Notes: generated from the sequence alone by a model not told the origin. A DNA stretch of 64,000 bases from Geomonas sp. RF6 (GCF_021044625.1 NZ_CP087999.1:2497001-2561000), one strand, 5' to 3'. Positions 18,881 to 27,667 are shown, numbered from the stretch's first letter. A program made the numbers and translations.

Positions 18881-20797
18881 CTATGGCAGCGTAAAGTAAA
18901 AGGTTGCGCCCTCTTCTCGTTTAGCTGTTGCCCACGCCCGTCCTCCGTGCCGCTGAATTATGCGATTGACGGTTGCCAGGCCGATACCAAAGCCTCTGAA
19001 GGTATCAGCACCAGGAAGACGCTTGAACGGTGCAAAAAGCCCATCGGCATCTGCCATGTCGAATCCAATTCCATTATCTTTCACATAAAAGGTTTCTTGG
19101 CCCTCTATCTCAGTCACACCAAATTCGATGACTGCTTCTTCCCGCGGCCCTGTGTATTTCCAAGCATTGCCGATGAGATTGGCGAGAACCACTCGCAGTA
19201 GGCTAGCATCTCCGTCCGCCGTCACCCCTTCGGCAATACGGAAGATCACCCTCCGATTGGGCTCGTTCAACCTCACTTCCTCAGCGGCGCCCCTCGCCAT
19301 CGAGCTCAGGTTAATGGTTTCCCGTCGCAGTTCCTGGCGGGTGGAACTGGAAAAGGCCAGAAGCGTACTGATGAGATCATTCATCACGATTACGCGATGG
19401 TGAATCGACTGGACGTAGTTTCTGCACGCCTCGTCCAGGTTCTCACCGCACAGCAACTCAAGTGCCTGAACGGTAAGGCCCATACTACTCAACGGCTGAC
19501 GGAGATCGTGGGAGACCATTCGATTGAACGCTTCCAGTTCCTCGTTTGCTCCTTTCAGTTCCGCAACCTGGGCGGCCAAGCTCGCATTTAGCCGCTCTAT
19601 TTCCTGATCGGCAAGCTTTTTCCCCGTGATGTCCTGCACCATGATGAGCAGGTATCTGGTGTCGTCGACATCGATGAACTCGGCGGAAAGGAGTCCAGTA
19701 TAGGTCTGGCCTGATTTTCCCCTGAAGTTGACTTCAAGATTGCGGATCCCCCGCTGTTCCTCCATGGCCTGTAACATTGTCACGCGATCCGATTGATCGC
19801 CCCACAACCCCAGCTCACGTGTGGTTTTGCCGATCACTTCCTCCCGCCGGTACCCAAGAAAGCGGAGGGCGCTTTCGTTAACATCGATGATTTCACCATC
19901 TTTAAGAGTGGTTATGCCAACAAGAGCAGGGGCCGAATTGAAAATGGTGGCAAACTTGTTCTCAGAGCGTCTTAGCGCGTCCTCCCACCGCTTTCGCGCT
20001 GTAATGTCGGTAAAAAGTATTGCCACCTGCCGGCGTTCCGCGTTTCCGTAGCGGAAGGCAAAGACGTCATACCACCGGCCCAGCTGTGCTGCTGCCTGCT
20101 GAAAACGCGCCGGTTCTCCCGTCAGAGCGATATGTCCATATATCTCGTACCAGTGCTCCTCGAGTTCTGGCGCAAGTGCCCGCATCCTCTTCCCCTGGAC
20201 GTCGATGAGCCCGGTATGCTTCGAGAACGATGGATTGGTTTGCAGAAAGAGGTAATCGACGGGCTTGTCGTTCTCATCGAAGATGACTTCTACTATGCAG
20301 AAGCCTTCATCGATGGAATTGAACAGGGTGCGGTAGCGGCTCTCGGACCGCTCCAGTTCCAGCATCTGGTCTCTCACCAGATATTGGCGCCGCCTGCTTC
20401 GCAGGGCGGAATGTACGTGTGCCACAAACGTATTTACCCGCAGGGGGCGCGCTATAAGTGTCACATCCCCCGGCAGCAGCAGAATGTTTCGGACGCTCTT
20501 TGTCTGCGGGCCCTGCCGCAAAAGCACTATGATCGGCATATCCGACCACGCGGGGAGGCGGTCCAACGTCTCCCGCAGACGGTAAGCGACCCGGTGCGTG
20601 AGCAATTCCTCGGCTATGATGAGTGCTCCTACCCCTTTTTCAATTTCGGCGCAGGCATGATCCTCAGTCGCGCACACAAGCGAAGCCACTCCGACCTGCT
20701 CTAGCACCCGCGGAACCGACTCCGCGTCCCGGCTTTTCGGCAGGAGTAAGATCACCCGCTCATCCTTGCCGTGGTATGGACCTCCGCTACCCTTCAA
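18881..20797 (-). CDS. pseudo-receiver / PAS / PAS histidine kinase paired with KaiC-like protein
   Basis: This soluble 638-residue kinase has an N-terminal receiver-like domain (about 12-130) in which the usual phosphorylated Asp is not evident (GALIIAEELL at that place). Two PAS domains (about 145-270 and 280-400), a coiled coil (about 400-425) and a kinase core follow: His in MVSHDLRQPLSS (about 432), then ATPase motifs (NLIGNAWKYT, VKDNGIGFDM, GFGIGLATV). Its start lies inside the end of the KaiC-like gene (11-base overlap), so the two are co-translated. It is clearly paralogous to the kinase at 28229-30169. A KaiC-to-kinase output like SasA or CikA is inferred. Confidence 0.9.
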   Translation of the reverse strand: MKGSGGPYHGKDERVILLLPKSRDAESVPRVLEQVGVASLVCATEDHACAEIEKGVGALIIAEELLTHRVAYRLRETLDRLPAWSDMPIIVLLRQGPQTKSVRNILLLPGDVTLIARPLRVNTFVAHVHSALRSRRRQYLVRDQMLELERSESRYRTLFNSIDEGFCIVEVIFDENDKPVDYLFLQTNPSFSKHTGLIDVQGKRMRALAPELEEHWYEIYGHIALTGEPARFQQAAAQLGRWYDVFAFRYGNAERRQVAILFTDITARKRWEDALRRSENKFATIFNSAPALVGITTLKDGEIIDVNESALRFLGYRREEVIGKTTRELGLWGDQSDRVTMLQAMEEQRGIRNLEVNFRGKSGQTYTGLLSAEFIDVDDTRYLLIMVQDITGKKLADQEIERLNASLAAQVAELKGANEELEAFNRMVSHDLRQPLSSMGLTVQALELLCGENLDEACRNYVQSIHHRVIVMNDLISTLLAFSSSTRQELRRETINLSSMARGAAEEVRLNEPNRRVIFRIAEGVTADGDASLLRVVLANLIGNAWKYTGPREEAVIEFGVTEIEGQETFYVKDNGIGFDMADADGLFAPFKRLPGADTFRGFGIGLATVNRIIQRHGGRAWATAKREEGATFYFTLP

Positions 20798-22256
20798 GGT
20801 TCGGCACCCCAGTCAGAACCCCTTGCATTTTCACCAGCGGCTCTCCTATAGAGATACCCTCGGCGGTGAGAGTAAATCCCCGTATCGTGGTTTCGTGGGC
20901 TCCCCTTCTCTTCTTGACTACAGAGATGGCCCGCCTGATCGCGCCCCGGTGCTCGTAGTAACGCAGGAGAAGAATCGTGTCGGCAAGGTAGCTGATACTG
21001 CTTACGTCGCCGCTCTCTGTGCCGAATATGCCATGCTGTTCCATGATCAGGAACGTCGACACCTTCTTGTGTGCAAGATAAGTCAAAAGCTGGTGCAACT
21101 GGGCGTGCAGTTGTTTCTCGGCGGACATAGCAGCGATATACCCGGTCAATGTGTCAATGACGACGGTCCGTACACCTCGTTCCTCCACGTCCTGAAGAAG
21201 TTTCCAGACGAATTCACCGGCAGAGAATTCCGCGACATCGACTTGGTGGAGAATGACCAGTCCCTGCTCGATGAAGTCGTCCATCGGCATCCCCAATCCC
21301 GCCGCCCGTTCCTTGAGCGAATCCTCTGTCTCCTCGAATAAATAGATTACAGCCGGTTCCCCTTTTTGGGCCCGTCCATAAACGCATAGACTGGCCAGCG
21401 TTGTCTTGCCAGTGCCGGAGGCCCCGATGATCGCGGTAGTGGTGCCACGGTCAATACCGCCTCCGAAAAGGAGATCAAGCTCCTCGTTGCCCGTGGGAAT
21501 GATCTCCCTCTGGCTCTTTTCAGAGCGGAGGGGGTCTACGGTGAGGGTTGGGAAGACGCGCAGACCGCCTGCCTCTATCTTAAAGCTGTGCCAACCACTC
21601 CGGTACCCCCTGCCCCGCATTTTCTGAACAAGTAGGCGCCTGTGTACCGGCCCATATTCGGCCGCTACCTGCTCGAGCCGGATGACACCATGGCAGATGG
21701 TCTCCATGTGCGTGTCAAGATCGCTCTGCCCGATGTTGTTGGTGAAAAGGACGGTACACTCGTTGCCGGCGAATTCCCGACGAAGTGCAAGGACGAAGCG
21801 ACGGAAGCTAACCAGGTCCTCGGAGAGAAGTCGCAGGTCAGAGAGGGAATCGATGACGAGACGCAGCGGCTTCACACGCCTGACCTCTGCGAGCAGATCT
21901 ATCATCGCCCCCGATGGCTCCATTTCCGCAGAATGGAAGATCCTTTGCTCGGGACCTTCCATGATTTCACCCGAGATCTCTACGGAGTGGGTGCTGAAAA
22001 AGGCGGGATCCAGGAAAATGCCAGCGTCCCGTGCCATGTCGGCGAGGTCCTCGCATCCACCGGCAACAGCCACATAGAGACACTGTTCGCCGCTTCGAAT
22101 CCCTTCTGCGAGAAATTGCATGAAAAAGGTGGTCTTCCCGGTACCCGGAGCTCCGGAGAGAAGGAACATCTTGCCCGCTTTCAAGCCTCCTCGTAAAATT
22201 TCGTCGAGACCTGGAATACCGGTGGGTAGATCCTTTGTCTTTTTTGACACTTCCAT
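20787..22256 (-). CDS. KaiC-like tandem RecA-fold ATPase
   Basis: This 489-residue protein has two KaiC domains. The first has Walker A GAPGTGKTT at 35-43 and Walker B LRLVIDSLSD. The second has Walker A GASGTGKTT (about 277) and Walker B TVVIDTLTGY. Near residue 418 there is GDVSSISYLADTI, the place where cyanobacterial KaiC has its Ser/Thr phosphorylation pair. No kaiA or kaiB is nearby. The start at 22256 has GAGGAG shortly upstream. It is the first gene of a two-gene operon with the histidine kinase and probably acts as an ATP-dependent signalling module; a timing function is unproven. Confidence 0.9.
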   Translation of the reverse strand: MEVSKKTKDLPTGIPGLDEILRGGLKAGKMFLLSGAPGTGKTTFFMQFLAEGIRSGEQCLYVAVAGGCEDLADMARDAGIFLDPAFFSTHSVEISGEIMEGPEQRIFHSAEMEPSGAMIDLLAEVRRVKPLRLVIDSLSDLRLLSEDLVSFRRFVLALRREFAGNECTVLFTNNIGQSDLDTHMETICHGVIRLEQVAAEYGPVHRRLLVQKMRGRGYRSGWHSFKIEAGGLRVFPTLTVDPLRSEKSQREIIPTGNEELDLLFGGGIDRGTTTAIIGASGTGKTTLASLCVYGRAQKGEPAVIYLFEETEDSLKERAAGLGMPMDDFIEQGLVILHQVDVAEFSAGEFVWKLLQDVEERGVRTVVIDTLTGYIAAMSAEKQLHAQLHQLLTYLAHKKVSTFLIMEQHGIFGTESGDVSSISYLADTILLLRYYEHRGAIRRAISVVKKRRGAHETTIRGFTLTAEGISIGEPLVKMQGVLTGVPNLEG

Positions 22257-22603
22257 GCTGTCTCCTCGGTTTTGTCACAATTCGGATAACGGCACGAAAA
22301 ACAGGAGGCTCCTTAGCCTAACGGCATGGGATACGCCTATGCTGCAGTGTAATGCAAAATTCTTTTAATTAATTTTTGCGAACTTTGCAACAGAAAGCAG
22401 CACAGTGGGCGTGAACCAGAGCTTACAAAGGTGAGCCTGCATCATGTGAGTCCCCAGTGCTAGCGCATCTGCCAGTCAAGACCCATTCGCTTCAGAAACC
22501 TTCAATCCGAGGTTCACATTGACTTTTGTATTCCCTAGTGATATCCAGTGAGTGCTCATTAGTACAGCATCAGTAGATGGAATGTAATCCAAAAGGAGGA
22601 TGT
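22257..22603. other. divergent promoter region
   Basis: This gap separates the divergent KaiC-like and OmpA genes and should hold both promoters. A segment near 22330-22400 is AT-rich. I see no coding frame or known riboswitch motif. Confidence 0.4.
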
Positions 22604-24115
22604 ATGAAAAAAGTAGTCTCATCGGTATTGATGGCTGCCGCCATAACTGCAGTGGCGCAACCGGTTTTTGCTGGAGAGCGTGCAGGTGCACTCTCCGTGT
22701 CGCCGTTCGTGGGCGGGTACACTTTCGATGGGGAGCAGCACCTCAAAACTGCGCCCGTGTACGGGCTGCGCCTTGGCTACGACATCACCAAAAACCTTGG
22801 GGTTGAAGCCGTAGGCGACTACCTGTCGAGCGAAAGGACGCGGGGAGGCGAGAGGAGTGTGAATGCCGTGTCGTACCGTCTGGACCTTCTCTACAACTTC
22901 CTGGCCGATGGTCCTCTGGTGCCGTATCTAGCTGCCGGCGGAGGGGGGATGACCATCGGCCACGGCGGGAGCTTCGACAACCGCGACGGCAACGAGCTTC
23001 TCTACAGTAACTCCGGCAGGAACACGGCCGCGACTGCTAACGTCGGCGGCGGCTTGAAGTACTTTCTGACCGACTCCGTTGCCCTACGCGGCGATGTCCG
23101 TCAGCTCTTCGTTTTCGGCGAAAAAACTATGTATAACTGGGAATACACCGCTGGCCTCTCCTTCCTCTTCGGCGGCGAAAAAGCTGTCCCCGCTCCGGCT
23201 CCGGCTCCTGCAGCAGCAGAAAAAGCCGCTTCCGTACCGCCTCCGGCTGCGGTTCCGACAGCTTCCCTGTCAGTGGCACCCTCTTCCATCAGGAAAGGAG
23301 AGAGCGCAACCCTGAAATGGACGTCGCAAAACGCTACAGACTGCTCAATAGCCCCGGAAGTGGGTGCTGTCCGTCCGCAAGGCAGCATGACCGTCACACC
23401 GGCAGGGGATACCTCCTACACTCTTTCCTGCAATGGCCCCGGCGGCTCCACGACAAGTGCTGCACAGGTAGCGATCGCACTGCCTGTAGCTCCGCCTGCA
23501 GCGCCAGCACCAAAAGCCACTCTCACCGCAACTCCTGCCTCCGTTTCGCGTGGGGAGTCCGCCAAACTCCAGTGGTCGTCGCAAAATGCCACTAATTGCG
23601 ATGTGCAGCCTGGTGTCGGCCCGGTGAAAACGCAGGGGGAGATGAGCGTCACCCCTTCCGACAACACCGCGTACACCCTTACCTGTAACGGAGATGGGGG
23701 CACGGTACATGATACCGCTAACATCTCGGTGGTGGCGCCGGCGCCTCCGGCGCCGAAAGCGGAAGAATTGTGTGTGACGCTGGATATCAACTTCATTACT
23801 GGGAAGGCGGCGATACCCGCGCAGTACCGGCCCGAGCTTGAGAAGGTCGCAAACTTCATGAAGACATATCCTCAGGTCAAGGGCGTGATAGAAGGACACA
23901 CTGACAACGTCGGTAGCAAGGCAATGAATGACAGGCTGTCACTGCGTCGCGCCCAAAGCGTCAAGGACTACCTGGTGAAGGAATTCGGTATTGACCCATC
24001 CCGCCTCCAGGCGAAAGGGTACGGCTTCTCCAAGCCTGTTGCCAGCAACGCCACCGCGGAGGGGCGCCGGAACAATCGCAGGATAGTGGCAAACTTCGAC
24101 TGCGTGCAGAAGTAG
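22604..24115 (+). CDS. OmpA-family protein with beta-barrel and two Ig-like repeats
   Basis: The start at 22604 is set by AAAAGGAGG just before it and gives a Sec signal peptide (cleavage after VFAG, about 24-27). An outer membrane beta-barrel follows (about 30-200, ending in SFLFGG), then an Ala/Pro linker. Two repeats of about 85 residues come next, each with a cysteine pair (CSIAPEVGAV...LSCNG and CDVQPGVGPV...LTCNG), and a C-terminal OmpA peptidoglycan-binding domain (about 400-500; GHTDNVGSKAMNDRLSLRRA). It probably anchors the envelope; the Ig-like repeats may span the periplasm. A clear terminator follows. Confidence 0.92.
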   Translation: MKKVVSSVLMAAAITAVAQPVFAGERAGALSVSPFVGGYTFDGEQHLKTAPVYGLRLGYDITKNLGVEAVGDYLSSERTRGGERSVNAVSYRLDLLYNFLADGPLVPYLAAGGGGMTIGHGGSFDNRDGNELLYSNSGRNTAATANVGGGLKYFLTDSVALRGDVRQLFVFGEKTMYNWEYTAGLSFLFGGEKAVPAPAPAPAAAEKAASVPPPAAVPTASLSVAPSSIRKGESATLKWTSQNATDCSIAPEVGAVRPQGSMTVTPAGDTSYTLSCNGPGGSTTSAAQVAIALPVAPPAAPAPKATLTATPASVSRGESAKLQWSSQNATNCDVQPGVGPVKTQGEMSVTPSDNTAYTLTCNGDGGTVHDTANISVVAPAPPAPKAEELCVTLDINFITGKAAIPAQYRPELEKVANFMKTYPQVKGVIEGHTDNVGSKAMNDRLSLRRAQSVKDYLVKEFGIDPSRLQAKGYGFSKPVASNATAEGRRNNRRIVANFDCVQK

Positions 24116-24123
24116 TCAGGTAC

Positions 24124-24159
24124 AGCGGGCAGGGACTAATGATCTCTGCCCGCTTTTTC
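24124..24159 (+). terminator. Rho-independent terminator after the OmpA gene
   Basis: A 9-bp stem (AGCGGGCAG pairing with CTGCCCGCT) with a 13-base loop is followed by TTTT, directly after the OmpA gene. Confidence 0.85.
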
Positions 24160-24195
24160 GTACCATAGACACCAACGAACGAAAAGGAGGAACCT

Positions 24196-24600
24196 ATGCT
24201 GCAAGAGTTCAAGGCTTTCCTGACGAAGTCGAATGCGTTGGCCCTGGCTGTAGGGGTTATCATTGGTGCGGCCACTGGGAAGGTTGTGTCCGGAATTGTG
24301 GATGATCTCCTGATGCCGATCGTTGGCCTGATCCTGCCGGCAGGGGACTGGCGGGAGGCGAAATGGGTTATGCGCACAGTCGTTGATATCAAGGGGAAGG
24401 CTAGTGAGAGCGCCATCGCATATGGGCACCTGCTCGGGACGTTGGTTGACTTCCTATTCATTGCCCTGATAGTATTCCTGATCACGAAGGCGCTCCTGAA
24501 ACCGCCTCCGGCACCCCCTGTGAAGAGCTGCCCTGAATGCCTCGAAAGCATTCCTGCGCAGGCCCGTCGATGCAGGGCGTGCGGGGCAGCAGTCGCCTGA
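24196..24600 (+). CDS. mscL: large-conductance mechanosensitive channel with zinc-ribbon tail (MscL)
   Basis: MscL opens on membrane tension and releases solutes during osmotic downshock. The N-terminal amphipathic helix (MLQEFKAFLTKSNALALAVG), TM1 (about 14-45) and TM2 (about 75-98) are all recognisable. Instead of the usual cytoplasmic helix alone, the tail ends in CPECLESIPAQARRCRACG (about 113-131), a four-cysteine zinc ribbon. AAAAGGAGG precedes the ATG. It is 134 residues, near normal length. Confidence 0.92.
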   Translation: MLQEFKAFLTKSNALALAVGVIIGAATGKVVSGIVDDLLMPIVGLILPAGDWREAKWVMRTVVDIKGKASESAIAYGHLLGTLVDFLFIALIVFLITKALLKPPPAPPVKSCPECLESIPAQARRCRACGAAVA

Positions 24601-24633
24601 GTCTCGAAGTGAACCCCAAAAAGGAGTAACTGT

Positions 24634-25086
24634 ATGAGCGTGTATGGGTATGAGGAGATCGTCGCCTCAGCCGTCGACAACGAGATTGAAGCATTTGATT
24701 TTTACAGCTCCGCCGCGGGAAAAGTGGCCGACGTTACTCTAAAGGCAATCTTCAAAGACCTCGCCGAAGAGGAGCTGAAGCACCGTGAGTTCCTGCAGAA
24801 TCTTCTCAGCGAGCCCCAGAAGATGAGTTTCGATCCAGGTCACGACTACAATATCGCCCAGGCGGTTGACGACCCGAAACTGAGCATCTGGATGAAACCG
24901 TCAGAAGCCATTGCACTGGCAATAAAAAAGGAAGAAGACGCAATGGTCAAGTACTCTAGGCTTGCGACCGTCAGTTCAGACGGCCCTCAAAAGGATATGT
25001 TTGAAGCCTTGTCGCGCATGGAGCAGGGGCATAAGGTCAAGTTGGAAACGCTGTACAACGACATGGCCTTCGCTGAAGCGTGGTAG
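24634..25086 (+). CDS. ferritin-like / rubrerythrin-type diiron protein
   Basis: This 150-residue four-helix protein has the spaced Glu and Glu-x-x-His pattern of rubrerythrin-like carboxylate-diiron proteins (NEIEAFDFY about 17-25, AEEELKHREF about 47-56, KKEEDAMVKY about 94-103, EQGHKVKLE about 130-138). It lacks the C-terminal rubredoxin domain. It probably handles peroxide or iron in an anaerobe. AAAGGAG lies upstream of the start. It follows mscL by 33 bases and may be co-transcribed with it. Confidence 0.88.
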   Translation: MSVYGYEEIVASAVDNEIEAFDFYSSAAGKVADVTLKAIFKDLAEEELKHREFLQNLLSEPQKMSFDPGHDYNIAQAVDDPKLSIWMKPSEAIALAIKKEEDAMVKYSRLATVSSDGPQKDMFEALSRMEQGHKVKLETLYNDMAFAEAW

Positions 25087-25179
25087 ACCTAAGGAAATAG
25101 TGAGTGAACAGCAGCCGAAGCACAGTCGAAGGGTTGCAGCACTGCAATTAAATCTTGTAAGGGAAAAGGAGGGTGTTGT

Positions 25180-25554
25180 ATGAGGAAGATGTCGATGCTG
25201 GTTGCTTTTGTCTTTTGTGGAAGTCTTTCCGCATCTGCGTACGCAGCCGATGTGTTCGAAAAAGCCGACAACGCTTTAACCAAAGCGAATACCGCTGTAG
25301 GCACTGCTTCCCAAAAAGAAGCTGATACCAAGGCCCAGACCGCCACCAAGAGTGCGGAAGTAAAGGCTAAGGTTTCCAAGAAAAAAGCTGCTGCCGACGC
25401 TAAGAAAAAGGAAGTAAAGGATAGTGCGAAGGCAACGAAGCTGAAGGCAAAAGCCTCCGCCGATGCGGCAGGTCAGAAAATGAAAGCGACGGCGAAAGAA
25501 GCCAAGGGAGTAAAGGACTCTGTCGTTAAGGATGCTACCACGATCTCCCAGTAA
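25180..25554 (+). CDS. exported Lys/Ala-rich protein, 124 aa
   Basis: A Sec signal peptide (cleavage after AYA, about residue 22) is followed by a body made mostly of Lys, Ala, Thr, Asp and Val, predicted as one long charged helix. The low-complexity Lys/Ala pattern is reminiscent of histone H1-like or late-embryogenesis-like stress proteins, but the signal peptide places it in the periplasm. AAAAGGAGG precedes the ATG, and a strong terminator follows. The function is unknown; it may accompany the ferritin-like protein in an envelope stress response. Confidence 0.75.
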   Translation: MRKMSMLVAFVFCGSLSASAYAADVFEKADNALTKANTAVGTASQKEADTKAQTATKSAEVKAKVSKKKAAADAKKKEVKDSAKATKLKAKASADAAGQKMKATAKEAKGVKDSVVKDATTISQ

Positions 25555-25586
25555 ACCTACTACCACACCTGTATTAAAATGACGAG

Positions 25587-25627
25587 AGAGGCGCGGCAAG
25601 ATATAGCCGCGCCTCTTTTACTTTTTA
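25587..25627 (+). terminator. Rho-independent terminator
   Basis: An 11-bp GC-rich stem (AGAGGCGCGGC with GCCGCGCCTCT) and an 8-base loop are followed by TTTACTTTTT, just after the Lys/Ala-rich protein gene. Confidence 0.88.
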
Positions 25628-25862
25628 CACTACAGTATCTAGACTCGGTTGCCTCTACTGCTGCCACTAGCTGCGGATCTTCTGCTGGACTCGGTTATGT
25701 CATCTATCGTGAGCAGGGGGGGGGAAGGGGCATTTTTATCACGCAACTGTAGGACGTCCCTGTACTTCAAAGCGGGCCTACTCAGAGAGCGAAACACTTT
25801 CAAGAAACGCTTTTTTTCCACATGAGCATGGCAGAAGCCAACCTTGCGGATATGTCTGCGAA

Positions 25863-26165
25863 CTAACCTCCTGATGTCATCATGTGTTCTGCCTCGGCTC
25901 TTTTCCCTTCAATTGCTAGTGTGGCAATACGACCAGCTGTTCTGTGGAACTCGGCATGAAGTTCTTTAACCGTCCGGTAGTGTTCGGATTGTTTTTCCTG
26001 GAAGGCGAGTAAGGGGCTGTAAAGCCATTTGCCGAAGTCGCATTCATTATCAGCCTGAATTTGCGCGAGTGACATATCCAATCTTCCGATAGCAAGAGCC
26101 GCGGTGAGCCGCGCTCTCCATAAAGCATGACTTACGAGTGCGTTGTCAATTTGCTTTGCATTCAT
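25863..26165 (-). CDS. stand-alone chemoreceptor zinc-binding (CZB) domain protein
   Basis: The 100-residue protein matches the CZB domain: His13 in HALW, Cys42 in CDFGKW, and His70 and His74 in HAEFH, the three-His one-Cys zinc set of the family. CZB domains usually sit at the end of chemoreceptors or diguanylate cyclases and sense zinc or hypochlorite; here the domain stands alone, with no receptor fused or adjacent. GAGGAAGG lies 8 bases before the ATG. It is separated from the IS21 left end by less than 100 bases. Confidence 0.8.
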   Translation of the reverse strand: MNAKQIDNALVSHALWRARLTAALAIGRLDMSLAQIQADNECDFGKWLYSPLLAFQEKQSEHYRTVKELHAEFHRTAGRIATLAIEGKRAEAEHMMTSGG

Positions 26166-26260
26166 TTAGCATACCTTCCTCGAAAGCACTTCGCCTACAT
26201 TCCCCGTCATAGGCCCACAGCTGTCCACCGTTACCCCCTGGGTGCGTATTCCGGCCGATT

Positions 26261-26344
26261 GCGACCGGCATTCCGATCTGATCGCGACCGGCATTCCGAC
26301 GGTATTGCGACCGCCATTCCGGAGGCATTGCGACCGGCTGATTT
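26261..26344. repeat. IS21-type end with four 23-bp-spaced repeats
   Basis: Copies of GCGACCGGCATTCCG, the third with one mismatch, start at 26261, 26284 and 26307. A partial copy (GCGACCGGC) starts at 26330. The spacing is a regular 23 bases. Multiple spaced terminal repeats in front of istA are characteristic of IS21-family left ends, where the transposase binds. Confidence 0.75.
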
Positions 26345-26405
26345 AGGGTAGTCGCGAGGTAACTCAACCGGTATCGTACCTCCTCATTTCATGAGGGAGG
26401 GCACG

Positions 26406-27272
26406 ATGCCTAAGGAAAGAGTTACCATGCGAAAAGTACGAGACATCCTCAGCCTTGTCTGGTCCTGCGGCCAGAGCAGGGCTTCCGTGTCACAGAGCTG
26501 CGGCGTCAGCAAGACCACGGTCACCGACACCGTCAGGCGCGCATTCATGGCAAAGCTGTCCTGGCCTCTTCCCGCCGTCCTGGACGATGCCGCCCTCGAA
26601 AAACTCCTCTATCCCCCCAGCAATACTTCCCCCACCTTTTCCCGACTGCAGCCGAAGTGGCGCGACCTCCACAACGAGTTGACCACCGACAAGGACGTGA
26701 CCCTGATGCTCCTGTGGCAGGAGTACAAGGGGTGCGATCCCAAACGGTATTAATACAGCCAGTTCTGTGAGCCCTTCCGACAGTGGCGCAAGAAGCTCGA
26801 CCTCTCCATGCGCCAGGAGCACCGCGCCAGAGAGAAGATGTTCGTCGACTACTGCGGCCGCACGCTCCCCATCGTCGACGCCGCTACCGGCGAGTTCCGG
26901 GAAGCCCAGGTATTCGTGGCGGTGATGGGCGCCAGCAATTACACCTTTGCCGAGGCCACCTGGAGCCAGGCGCTCCCCGACTGGATAGGCTCCCACGTGC
27001 GCGCCTTCGCCTTTATGGAGGCCGTGCCGAAGTGCCTCATCCCGGATAATTTGAAAAGCGGCGTCGCCAAGACCTGCCGCTACGAGCCCGACATAAATCC
27101 CACCTACGCCGCACTGGCTAAGCATTACCAGGTCGCCGTCGTCCCCGTCCGCGTGCGGCGTCCGAAGGGCAAGTCGAAGGTCGAGGTCGGCGTCCGAATC
27201 GTGCAGCGTTTCATCCTGGCGGCGCTGCGCCACCGCACCTTCTTCAGTCTCGCCGAGGCGAACGCCGCGTAA
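26406..27272 (+). pseudogene. istA: IS21-family transposase IstA, broken
   Basis: The start MPKERVTM with GGGAGGG upstream and the N-terminal helix-turn-helix (SRASVSQSCGVSKTTVTDTV) are typical of IstA. The DDE core follows (KMFVDYCGRTLPIVD, LIPDNLKSGVAKTCRYEPDINPTY, RRPKGKSKVEVGVRIVQRF). An in-frame TAA at 26751-26753 interrupts the gene in a conserved YSQFC region, a likely CAA to TAA change. The frame ends at FFSLAEANAA, about 200 residues short of a normal IstA, and no istB follows, so the 3' half has been deleted. Confidence 0.85.
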
Positions 27273-27388
27273 ATCGTCTTATATCTAAAAGTTTACGGCG
27301 TTTTGCATTATTAGGGGGAAATCGCTTCTAATTGGCGACTCCAGGGTGCGACGACGTTTACAAGAGTCCAGATCTCCCTCAAGTACGC

Positions 27389-27598
27389 CTACTTGACCTC
27401 GCTAGGTTGGATTCTCAGGTAGGATAGGGTCTGCTTCTGGCTTGAGTGGTTGAACATGTGCATCAGCGTCGGCACGTCCGTGTTGAAGACGATGCGTTGC
27501 ATGTAGACATCGACGCAGCTGCGCTGCGACGTCAAGGTGAACAACGGCCACGGCAACTCCAAGGCCAGCAGGTGACGATACAGCTCGGTATCTCGCAT
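27389..27598 (-). pseudogene. chimeric remnant: ISL3 transposase N-terminus joined to integrase C-terminus
   Basis: The frame starts MRDTELYRHLLALELPW, the standard N-terminus of ISL3-family transposases. The next segment matches the family only if another frame is used (VVHLDVAAQ), so a frameshift has occurred. After about 36 residues it changes to DVPTLMHMFNHSSQKQTLSYLRI, the C-terminal motif of tyrosine recombinases (H...TL.YL). Two unrelated decayed genes have therefore been joined by deletion. Confidence 0.6.
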
Positions 27599-27645
27599 GA
27601 CGCCACTCTTTCAGGGGGGTCAAGTCCACCAAAGCACATTCAGAT

Positions 27646-27667
27646 TACACCACGGAAAACCCGGAAG
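27646..27667. repeat. ISL3-type terminal inverted repeat
   Basis: Read on the minus strand this begins GGCTCTTCCGGG and lies 48 bases upstream of the ISL3-like transposase start at 27598. It is nearly identical to the copy at 510-531 in the same orientation. Confidence 0.6.

Noticed and set aside
22380-22480. c-di-GMP (GEMM) riboswitch before the OmpA gene
   Set aside because: Only a loose GCACAG-like start is seen; the conserved tetraloop and receptor sequence are missing.
25639-25821. 60-codon minus frame
   Set aside because: Contains a homopolymer G run, has a GTG start with no ribosome binding site and looks like random sequence.
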